The position numbers and the translations under genes are program-made. Positions 12,001 to 14,402 of a stretch of 15,700 nt of DNA are shown one piece after another; position 1 is the first letter of the stretch; each line of letters begins with the position of its first letter. The notes under the pieces were generated by a model, which saw only the letters and a list, made by a program, of their open reading frames with translations, did no database searches and had not been told where the DNA came from. The stretch covers positions 1 to 15,700 of the forward strand of contig JAAEPW010000334.1 of NCBI GenBank assembly GCA_024232355.1, written 5' to 3'. This stretch comes from Chloroflexota bacterium (GTDB taxonomy: Bacteria; Chloroflexota; Anaerolineae; B4-G1).

Positions 12001-13112
12001 AGCAAGCGCGCGCCCCAGGCCACCGGCGATTTGCTGATCTCGTCTTCGACCACGTTCAGCGGCGCGTACAGGTAGACGGTCCCGGTCACGTCCTGGCTGA
12101 CCGATAGACCATATTCTTTCAAGAGCGGGAGGTTGACCCAGGTGGTAACGGGCGTGGTCGCGGTGATGGTGGCCGCACTCGCTGTATCGGTGATCGGCAA
12201 GCCACGGGTGGGGTTTGTAGATGAGTAAGGGATGCTGACCTCTAACACGGGGCTGAGTAACATATCGCCATCGAGGTTTTGCAGAGTGTTGGTAAAGACG
12301 CGCTGGATTTGGCCGGACTTGTCATTCGCCGGCCAATCGAGGACATTGTTGGTCCACCACAGGTGTTCTTCATTCACGGAGCGCAGTTGCACGTCCACAA
12401 AGAGCGACTTGCCGTTCTCTATGCCGGTCAATTCCAGGCCAAAGTACTCGTTATTCGCCACTGCCTGGCTGGCATTGGGCGAAGCATCGGCGTTATCTGG
12501 CACGCCGTCACCATCGTTGTCATAGTCAAAGACATCGGGGATTTGGTCGCCGTCGGTATCCGCGCAACTACCCAGGCCCAGGGTGTCGGTGATGGCGATG
12601 GTTGAAGTGTAGACGTCGTTGCGGGCGGTACATTCCACCCGGTCGATCAGCGTATCGCCGTTCGAGTCGGGGTTGCGTGGGTCGAGATACCAGGTGCGCC
12701 CGCCGAGGTCAAAGCCGAGGACTTCGGCCCGGTCGCTGATACCGTCGTTGTCGCTGTCCACATCGTTGTACCAGGTACCCAGTTCATAGACCTCGACCGC
12801 GTCGGTCAGGCCGTCGCCGTCATAGTCGCTGCTGGTGGTCATGGTGTAGGCGGTAGCGGCTGTTGGATGTTGGATTGGAGTATTGACGATACTGTCTACT
12901 GATTCCGGCTCCCTAATTCCTGGCTCCGCCAATGGGTCAAAGTCACGGCCCAAGAGTTCAGTGACTGCGGCTTGTTCGTTTTCTCGACGCTCGCGGTCTG
13001 CCTGGATTTGCCGCTGGCGGGCATTTTGCGTCTCGTAAAAGGCGCTGACCCGCTGGCTATGCATCAGGGGCGCGATCAGCATTGAAGTGATGATGGCGAG
13101 GTTCAGTGCCAC
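81..13112 (-). CDS. Giant multi-domain exported surface protein (LamG/TSP3/DUF11/PKD/InlB-B repeats), 4343 aa
   Basis: One uninterrupted frame begins at a GTG codon (13112) and ends at TGA (81-83). Residues 3-20 are hydrophobic, with a possible signal-peptidase site after RVSA (21-24), then a charged, probably helical stretch (27-47). Domains in order: TSP3-type Ca-binding repeats 96-209; unrecognised region 210-1200 with a hydrophobic block at 880-962; TSP3 repeats 1203-1364; LamG at 1472-1681, 1685-2034, 2039-2252 and 2256-2462; Ig-like 2487-2690; LamG 2715-2916; DUF11 3004-3160 and 3166-3290; PKD-like 3388-3482; LamG 3505-3708; choice-of-anchor U 3795-3949; InlB-B-like repeats 3954-4343. 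These families are known from extracellular adhesins and glycan- or protein-binding surface proteins, so a role in adhesion, the sheath or aggregation is likely but inferred. I see no enzyme active site. The GTG start is weak: there is no Shine-Dalgarno, and the basic residues expected before the hydrophobic core lie upstream of it. The C-terminus looks truncated. It could be the continuation of the 13146-14135 gene across a TAG. Confidence 0.9.
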   Translation of the reverse strand: MALNLAIITSMLIAPLMHSQRVSAFYETQNARQRQIQADRERRENEQAAVTELLGRDFDPLAEPGIREPESVDSIVNTPIQHPTAATAYTMTTSSDYDGDGLTDAVEVYELGTWYNDVDSDNDGISDRAEVLGFDLGGRTWYLDPRNPDSNGDTLIDRVECTARNDVYTSTIAITDTLGLGSCADTDGDQIPDVFDYDNDGDGVPDNADASPNASQAVANNEYFGLELTGIENGKSLFVDVQLRSVNEEHLWWTNNVLDWPANDKSGQIQRVFTNTLQNLDGDMLLSPVLEVSIPYSSTNPTRGLPITDTASAATITATTPVTTWVNLPLLKEYGLSVSQDVTGTVYLYAPLNVVEDEISKSPVAWGARLLYELDPIAGGWGNAHQMRLLWTVTALVDSCNAPAGQTYDTYCADLSHWHSEKQIIQTYPDDFVVTALSVQENHGLDAALFAQPPTAGGSSDYESRLWHLADTLQSVFLEAQTLSGNRFQVSDIASAYTSWGIPAGDLAVQEFTNLENKTELLKATNQTVVSDFFSNTVYSTSPAVGTIANALYVYEETYRSRSLGEVESVEDGGSYTLTYPVNFSNNTFTFDFTNALSDTVGSLGWKPHKYNGLTWEAGDVWAYMDQLGRNLRAASGPFTDAALEAMADGNASTNLERTRLGAAKLTLDFYLSGFTSASMMLAHGADLLGDQVLDNGAHQLPAEPVVDIVDRMTTDITHLYSQLNLDGLTIPTPRSYEAQAGGSWAKLSKSRAAILEAFGDVISGDTASGSSEALAALEYLGHTTERSGFLDSSAFVYAKASTVSSFNLKLDTITIGPGEYAMINLHARALLLTYYAVQAMRLNAINTAVLNAPSILAAVSSKSITTHFKLVKSFKGNGYLTIILAVVAAGISLGIMLGTGAIDRDSPAANFFYANLIASVIVAVIQAAIIIALAASGIGSVIFAVLAIVDAIIIAVCAIAGVEAGSDVDVWLCNGLTAGLARALAYVINDSTPLVDLDHSKRTTTVLGAPTYTQLTEVEGAVVGNQVTVSGTVTNTLYMDSPNWMGYIYSWQLADDYLDDATFDYQVQLSETDISPDLNNSTWTDYPNKDDERPGVDEGARFEGSTPFQGDYTFPKAGINYGLPIYLSEGYATQMQNCWLILAPVCWLAEFDHTNHQSLKTTFIFDVLPATLDGFRSLTQAAVTAKGETSYRLSWDNKFPTLADIDGDGLRSKAVNGNDPDDSTPDADGDGLNDYYEVKNKNLGFDPLKVDSDCDGLTDYWEAFYGTRPNVRDTDNDGLLDSEEVFHLNRANPYENSAWTNTTPTSCDIGLGQTKTYEGGWDIVYGFDGGAPLAFRVTSNPQDPDSDDDGLSDKQEQVYGYHPGVASSLKVLGLDSRIETNSNSYPYVAPTGALTYTANITNELTARYARGLLQAELPLDTVRHTLSTGVIPPQVSITMTGALSMSVTGIQTSQDLQMGIRAGAIIAEDTERVLWLHMNEPLNSTTFLDSSYHAHDAICTGNECPVADGHAVAFVDHQQSGQLVIPHHNDFDFDRFTIAFYVNPKGIRSVPQPLITREDATAVWDFGISIKGESMQLEYVIQKSNCLEYVRGTSTSSLEAGQWNHVALTYDGTEIAVYINGYQKGTTATTTALCKNSAPIVIGSQYDQYSIPAWLTFLGSIDEVEIYPQALTATTIQQRYGVPALQVDLQDSSTWSGAGITCPTARCPTVDVDGTHFDQKQHLEVNAVDLTGDAFTFAAWIKPLARTNPFALATSTYYSVTAPDKWNDADYQGVFGYKDPSDDKTLYPSLFVGSNGRLRFVMGDGTNSCAVSSQATGLITNDNWQHVAVTHDGTSTKFYVDGLEITGGTSGSCANVTPPSVQKFYIGRPNETGYVWLEKATFTKVFDKDSRGKTGELELRLNWWGDWDYGNIYGYQSSDLVAQGATINKFRTVETDGAKYFRLYEHDPCGWFTSCTDGGYDGKDDNLLHVTGITNISHLSNSSNSIYGTDGNELTDTRGYLYWDLSNDFFQGAVDDLQIYQYTLDADAVADLFKATATTLELDFDEPPGATVFDDTSGHSVSVTCSGDTCPTSGIAGRHNQALDFDGVDDFLTLSATGDDLGFNQGSLTAMMWVRPRFYGRDGNDRVSLLGDSTGSVLGWYRYGHLDMGSRGAGSIWNHYRWIHLAYVYEKTPGGSGEHSGRYRFFIDGVEQQHEAYEYVPIMYGWPPGAGDQLTIGKDGSGSPYSLHFNGLLDDFTIYRQALSPAQIQAAMNQAPVVNLHLDEDFTSGTFVDTTENRNHATCTGNQCPKPGDKGQIRESSVFSDSLLTVANSDAMPFPQFTVGLWVKPTDVINDWQPLITKQADNGDDRNFGLFISPNSMQVHYSIQQSNCATYISADSSGSLLEDQWNHVLMTYDGTQTALYINGALQGTQPYTGMPCLAANPIKIGGENSAFVPFSGALDEVVVYANALNSDEIADMYDYQAAWFDVLDRHDIIVDADTPTVDLGDIPDIISPHETVMVIGAKDATSLAAIIEYRIDGGLWATSTITGTESDLGVFAFPASAPGAHTVAARVTDMVGHVSEIMTVTVVVDGAPPALTITDQPAVQQITTELAVSGTVSDSVSGVDPASLYVTVRDHNGAALSENVLGSIAADKSWQAVQPFVAPPYGVYTITAVAADQAQEIANTSTTSSVVTLDGLGPYADVLTNVVYLNPVIPATFAGIVSDVPYPADSRQLHLHFEDGPGVFNDTSKNLLTLTCSQCPTTGVSGMHGDAATFDGNDYLDLQNNGMITATATEQLNLTNSSFTVLAWVKASDWNGDHAILGTVPITGLYLGIQNGSPILGYDGDDSVMTGTIPTDEWVHLAWRYDATTGERAFFVAGSKTSTATLGHAPYTSTATIQIGQARGGNGYSGALDELVVYAQPLDDEIIYDIANPLDVGIANMQARFRRFNGVVGQAEIVTQYGGDWTTATLASNSSNYTTWQVPMPSDPELGAYKLDLLVTDNVSNSTFVQGAWSGSMISPNLSITKTTPVTQTATNENITYTLTYTNVGAVAATAVVITETIPADTRFNAAASAAGWSCTPVAGTPGATCTYAVGDLLPGAGGVLSFALTVTDTLTPGTVAVVNTAEIDSDHGHINTTWSGWLGICISGGWVDCRYAVIPHYFDSDESDNTPSATASMYGAPDLQISQTDGGVTAEVMGGNFTYTLSYSNTGSQAAVVRLIETIPPYVQSTYEAYLAGWVCPDTHRGECTYDVGYVGINESGSVPFVAAMWTQMPDVPFLTNTVTISDVAGAGDLNYLDNTTTITTSWTFDFGAAPDNVVITVTEGNTVTNTGEFLYSGGGTGWWMETAVGTLDFDPEANNNWTWTYTSTDGLDETQVISITGMDDVMNFITTTFQLIVANVAPTIVITGANSATSGSSYSITLGSVVDPGTDTITTTNGCIVYWDDGGSSACYDNLGGVGSLTHVYTTPLVTRALTVALTDEDGTHTAAAKSVYVEAASATITVITTTVAVDEGTGLPEGYWSFENPGLPAADDSGNGHHGTPVNGASLTTTIPSTLTAASTYALDLDGTNDYVSIGGDDADFDLNVLSIAFWVQVDQFNRDWQAMVTKGDSAWRVHRCGSEITGTVAFGTSGLTNTDLCSNAGIDDGQWHHVAMVFDGSTKYIYIDGLLDNSIAAQGTIDQNNYSVLIGENAQMQGRYFDGQMDDVRIYGVALSTTEIRHVMRGGQPNVFMNGRYGPVNGSVSLSASEGSVIAHGDGTWTWGYDSSLGAEITRTVTITTTDGAITTTIAFTLTVTGDGVDGPVEDGAPNSGDGNSDGMPDRRQLNVTSIPLGGAGYATLAVTESLALRNVVHSTTPPGPLPAGTTSPLGFLNYQVTGVSANQQISVTMWLPESGAFNSYFQYGPTPDNDTPHWYKFLYDSTTDTGARLFADRIVLYFVDGQRGDYDLSVNGIIEDPGAIVYQLPDHELKTEIAGWGSVSPGSSYLSGTVVPVTATAGVGWTFTGWSGDLSGITATQTITLNSDQHIIANFTLNKYTLETHVVGLGNLAMSTLQDEYFHGDVVTMSVTPAIGWVFAGWSGDLSGTNATESLTMTANTAFTATFEAIPYTVNTSVIGGNGAISRAPDQASYIYDDIVMLTANPDPGYELSTWGGDVSGNDDQSAILVDGNKTVTAQFIPGVYTITLATEGDGQISVTPQQTSYAYEDVITLTAIADLGWSFDAWSGVPISNTVVQTMTMGSDVEILALFTQDQYRLNLSWEGAGDVSLMPNKGTYTYGEVVTATAVPTTNFEFVHWSGAVPSTTLTTTVTVTMTEERDLVAHFSQIPYTLTLNIVGSGGITLTANIIGVWTTATERTE
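84..1253 (-). repeat. InlB-B-like repeat array, five full units and a truncated sixth (residues 3954-4343)
   Basis: Units of about 70-74 residues start near 3954, 4021, 4094, 4167, 4239 and 4313. Each has the G-x-G-x-(I/V) opening, Y-x-Y/H-x-D/G-x-V-x-(L/M)-T-A, a F-x-x-W-S/G-G core (GWSGDLSG in units 1 and 2) and a closing A-x-F strand. The sixth unit stops after YTLTLNIVGSGGITLTAN and an unrelated tail. This family (divergent InlB B-repeat) forms beta-grasp stalks in surface proteins. Confidence 0.88.
1266..1730 (-). other. Choice-of-anchor U-like domain (residues 3795-3949)
   Basis: The run GDGNSDGMPDRRQ, then PLGFLNYQVTGV, ISVTMWLP, YFQYGPTPDNDTPHWYKFLYD and YFVDGQRGDYDLSVNGIIEDPG matches my memory of the choice-of-anchor U family. 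That family usually sits just before a C-terminal sorting signal in exported proteins. Here InlB-like repeats follow and no sorting tail is seen. The name is from memory and no search was run. Confidence 0.75.
1989..2600 (-). repeat. Sixth LamG-like domain (residues 3505-3708)
   Basis: Begins PEGYWSFENPG and continues DDSGNGHHGTPVNG, LDLDGTNDYV, WHHVAMVFDGSTKYIYIDG and MDDVRIYGVALSTTEI. This is the closest to the textbook LamG/concanavalin-like consensus. Unlike units 1-5 it lacks the C-x(2-4)-C-P motif, having HHGTPV instead, which suggests a separate origin. Confidence 0.88.
2667..2951 (-). other. PKD-like domain (residues 3388-3482)
   Basis: APTIVITGANSATSGSSYSI opens the domain, VYWDDGGSS and LTHVYTTPLVTRALTV follow, and DEDGTHTA closes it. 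The W-D-D-G turn and H-V-Y strand are typical of PKD-like beta-sandwiches in exported proteins. A less clear beta domain precedes it (about 3295-3387). Confidence 0.7.
3243..4103 (-). repeat. Two DUF11-type repeats (residues 3004-3290)
   Basis: The first begins PNLSITKTTPV and contains ITYTLTYTNVG and VVITETIPADTRF. The second begins PDLQISQTDGGV and contains FTYTLSYSNTGS and IETIPPYV, ending NYLDNTTTIT. This 'L-x-I-T-K … Y-T-L-x-Y-x-N-x-G … E-T-I-P' pattern defines DUF11, a beta-sandwich stalk domain of bacterial surface proteins. The same family occurs in the neighbouring gene at its 15700-15250 end. Confidence 0.88.
4365..4970 (-). repeat. Fifth LamG-like domain (residues 2715-2916)
   Basis: Starts LHLHFEDGPGVFNDTS, has a shortened CSQCP motif (2741-2745), MHGDAATFDGNDYLDL, a WVHLAWRYDATTGE strand and ends ALDELVVYAQPLDDEIIYDI. 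It is separated from the first four by two Ig-like beta domains (about 2487-2690), which include VDGAPPALTITDQPAV. Confidence 0.85.
5727..8699 (-). repeat. Tandem array of four LamG-like jellyroll domains (LamG 1-4)
   Basis: Each unit has a hydrophobic strand near L-W-L-H-M or L-E-L-D-F, then D-S-S-x-x-x-H, a C-x4-C-P motif, a W-x-H-V-x-x-x-Y/H-D-G-T strand, Y-I/V-N/D-G, and a closing D-E-V/D-D-x-x-I/V-Y-x-x-A-L helix start. Units: 8070-8699, 7011-8060, 6357-6998, 5727-6347. Units 1 and 4 are closest to each other (WQPLIT/PQPLIT, QSNC/KSNC, QWNHV), which suggests duplication. Unit 2 is longer because of an insertion at about residues 1876-2005. LamG folds typically bind glycans or proteins. 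Confidence 0.88.
9021..9506 (-). repeat. TSP3-type calcium-binding repeats, second cluster (residues 1203-1364)
   Basis: Motifs include DIDGDGLRSK (1206-1215), DADGDGLNDYYE (1227-1238), DSDCDGLTDYWE (1252-1263), DTDNDGLLDSEE (1274-1285) and, after an insertion of about 55 residues, DSDDDGLSDKQE (1346-1357). The repeats form an acidic, probably calcium-stiffened rod between the unrecognised N-terminal region and the LamG array. Confidence 0.85.
10227..10475 (-). other. Internal hydrophobic domain with glycine zipper (residues 880-962 of the giant protein)
   Basis: Three hydrophobic segments lie close together: 880-900, 912-937 and 939-962. The first has glycines at 891, 895 and 899 (GxxxGxxxG). 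A short charged loop, AIDRDSPAA, separates the first and second segments. The flanking sequence is helix-like (MRLNAINTAVLNAPSILAAV before) and differs from the beta-rich remainder. Long hydrophobic helices in the middle of an exported adhesin-like protein are unexpected. They could be a membrane-inserting or pore-like element or an anchoring hairpin. I do not recognise the family. Confidence 0.75.
12486..12827 (-). repeat. TSP3-type calcium-binding repeats, first cluster (residues 96-209 of the giant protein)
   Basis: Asp-rich loops of the form DxDGDGLxD recur: DYDGDGLTDAVE (96-107), DSDNDGISDRAE (119-130), DSNGDTLIDRVE (149-160) and DTDGDQIPDVFDYDNDGDGVPD (from 185). They match thrombospondin type 3-like repeats, which bind calcium and act as rigid spacers. 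Here they separate the N-terminal membrane or signal region from the first large unrecognised region. Confidence 0.85.
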
Positions 13113-13145
13113 GCGCAGTCGTGAGTTGCGGCTGTGGGTCGCGAT

Positions 13146-14135
13146 CTAGGCCGCAAAGCAGGCGACGATCAGGAACATTGTGAGGTTGGCGCTCGCTCGT
13201 TTCAGATCTTTAGGCGAGACGTTGGCCGCCAGCCAGTTGCCGAGGGATGCCACCGGCCGCCCCCAGTCGAAGGAGAGCTGTTCCACCGCGCGCTGATCCC
13301 AATTCGCGTAGCTGGTGGTGATTTCGGCTTCGATCCAATCCCTGGCCCCAGCTTCTGGCGGGAATTCCATGCGTACGATCTGGCGCACGGGCAAGCCGCT
13401 TTCGCTGACCCACAGTTCGCCACGCCCCTGCATGTCCACATACAGTTGGGTGTTTTGTAGTGTGACGCCGTCAGGCAGTTCGCCGCGCTCGCGCAGGTGC
13501 GTTTCCGCTTGCGTCCGCATGTATCTGGCGTATTCCAGGCCGCTCAGGTCGAACTGGTAGCGGGTGATCCCGTCGGCCATTTCTGGCGGGATCAGACCGG
13601 CAGGGAAGAATTCATCGGCGGCGGCGTTCTGCCCTGGCGTATTCACCACGATTGTTACGTTCCTGGCAGCGACCAAAAAGCCCAGTGGGTCGCCGCCGGG
13701 GGCAAAGATGTCAGTGTCGGCGTCCAACGCTGACCATTCGGATGTGGTGTCTCGCCGTCCAAATGCCTGCCCGGCCTCGACTTTGAGGTCCAATGGCGGC
13801 TGGTTGGGAATCTGCATTTGCAGCAGCATGCGCTCGGCGGGTTGGTCCATCTCGCCGTTGATCGTGTATTTTTCGGTGCGCGCCGTGCGCCCCACGTTCT
13901 CCAACCGCAAGGTGGGATGCAATGTTTGCAAGACGGTGGTGTGGAATTCATAGCGCCCGATGTCGATGGCCTGATCCCAGGCGCGGGCGATCTGCTGTTT
14001 GGGGTTGTTCGCGTTGGTCGCCACGACGCGCGTCGCGCCGATCACTGTTGCCAGGATCAGCATCGAGACCACTGCCAGTCCCAGTGCGGCGGCCAGTTTT
14101 CGAGAAACATTAGTAACATGGTTGCGGTTTAACAT
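13146..14135 (-). CDS. Exported LolA/LppX-like protein with N- and C-terminal hydrophobic segments, 329 aa
   Basis: I chose the ATG at 14135 because AGGAGGT lies five bases upstream and the protein then starts with a clean export signal. That signal is a basic n-region (MLNRNHVTNVSRK) and a hydrophobic core at residues 14-34. A longer form starting at 14204 would put the promoter inside the coding region. The mature part alternates predicted beta strands: TEKYTINGEMDQP (87-99), LDLKVEAGQAFGRRD (115-129), ITRYQFDLSGLEYARY (190-205), GRGELWVSESGLPVRQIVRM (237-256). The 'reporter strand, W, glycine-rich turn, G-L-P' pattern resembles LolA/LppX-LprG-type periplasmic or surface lipid-binding proteins. 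No lipobox cysteine is visible. Residues 318-329 (LTMFLIVACFAA) are hydrophobic and end abruptly at TAG. The next ORF starts 33 bases later in the same frame, so the two are surely co-transcribed and may form one polypeptide. The fold assignment is tentative; that it is a real exported gene is well supported. Confidence 0.85.
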   Translation of the reverse strand: MLNRNHVTNVSRKLAAALGLAVVSMLILATVIGATRVVATNANNPKQQIARAWDQAIDIGRYEFHTTVLQTLHPTLRLENVGRTARTEKYTINGEMDQPAERMLLQMQIPNQPPLDLKVEAGQAFGRRDTTSEWSALDADTDIFAPGGDPLGFLVAARNVTIVVNTPGQNAAADEFFPAGLIPPEMADGITRYQFDLSGLEYARYMRTQAETHLRERGELPDGVTLQNTQLYVDMQGRGELWVSESGLPVRQIVRMEFPPEAGARDWIEAEITTSYANWDQRAVEQLSFDWGRPVASLGNWLAANVSPKDLKRASANLTMFLIVACFAA

Positions 14136-14140
14136 TGTGA

Positions 14141-14147
14141 ACCTCCT
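14141..14147 (-). promoter_or_regulatory. Ribosome-binding site AGGAGGT fixing the start at 14135
   Basis: The minus strand reads AGGAGGT, then TCACA, then ATG at 14135. This is a full anti-Shine-Dalgarno match with five-base spacing. It decides the start of the 329-aa protein and contrasts with the giant ORF, which has no comparable site before its GTG. Confidence 0.9.
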
Positions 14148-14194
14148 ATACGTTAGATGATTCTGTGGACGTCGCCGTGAACTCTCGCTCCCTA

Positions 14195-14223
14195 AATATA
14201 CCAAAAAACCAGGGCTGTGTCAC
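14195..14223 (-). promoter_or_regulatory. Putative sigma70-type promoter for the LolA-like/giant surface protein pair
   Basis: Reading the minus strand, GTGACA (14223-14218, five of six matches to TTGACA) is followed by exactly 17 bases and then TATATT (14200-14195, five of six to TATAAT). The spacer contains a run of six T. Transcription would begin near 14188 and give a leader of about 50 bases before the ATG at 14135. It sits just downstream of the terminator of the previous gene, as expected for a new transcription unit. Found by eye; no expression evidence. Confidence 0.65.
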
Positions 14224-14276
14224 TGTACTTTAGTGCAAAAAAAGTACAGTCTTGCTTTCTCGCAAGACTGTACTTT
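14222..14276. repeat. Three copies of a 10-bp element that can form two alternative hairpins
   Basis: ACTGTACTTT occurs at 14222-14231 and 14267-14276, and its inverse AAAGTACAGT at 14241-14250. The middle copy can pair either with 14262-14276 (the terminator stem, 15 bp) or with 14222-14231 (10 bp, nine-base loop). The two pairings exclude each other. The leftmost copy overlaps the putative -35 box of the downstream promoter. The terminator pairing is the longer one and should dominate; the extra copy may be a binding site or a remnant duplication. Confidence 0.75.
14237..14276 (-). terminator. Strong intrinsic terminator after the YLPLVLR-tailed surface protein gene
   Basis: On the minus strand a perfect 15-bp stem (14262-14276 pairing with 14241-14255) closes a six-base loop and runs straight into a T-tract. 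The plus strand shows seven A at 14237-14243, three of them inside the stem. It lies about 126 bases after the TAG of the gene at 14403-15700. On the plus strand the stem is followed only by TTTGC, so it should act mainly on minus-strand transcripts. Confidence 0.9.
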
Positions 14277-14358
14277 GCATAAGCAGTCAGAGCGGCACTT
14301 GGTCTTTTGATTTTTCGTTCATCGTCTTACTCCCGGACCATAATATTTGGCCGTTTGC

Positions 14359-14398
14359 GCGGCGACACCCCGTCCAGGTGCAACGCACCTGATGCCGC
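14359..14398. other. Imperfect stem-loop just after the stop of the upstream surface gene
   Basis: An inner perfect 7-bp stem (CAGGTGC 14375-14381 with GCACCTG 14385-14391, loop AAC) sits inside an outer 5-bp pairing, GCGGC (14359-14363) with GCCGC (14394-14398). It starts five bases after the TAG at 14403. No T-run follows on the minus strand, so it is not a classical terminator. It could stabilise the 3' end of the transcript. The rest of the 14277-14402 gap shows only a possible 11-codon ORF (14287-14322). Confidence 0.5.
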
Positions 14399-14402
14399 TA
14401 CA

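Noticed and set aside
13112..13160. A separate promoter for the giant ORF
   Set aside because: Only 33 bases separate the two genes, with no -10/-35-like pair. The giant ORF must depend on upstream transcription.
14136..14204. Upstream extension of the 329-aa protein to a start at 14204 (MVYLGSESSRRR…)
   Set aside because: That start has no ribosome-binding site and would overlap the predicted -10 region. The ATG at 14135 has a perfect AGGAGGT and a standard signal peptide.
14218..14240. Alternative -35 box TTGCAC inside the T-tract of the terminator
   Set aside because: At 17 bases spacing the -10 position would be GCCCTG, which is not plausible. The GTGACA/TATATT pair is clearly better.
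14359..14398. Stem-loop as the main terminator of the upstream gene
   Set aside because: No T-run follows it on the minus strand. The 15-bp hairpin at 14237-14276 with a T-tract fits far better.
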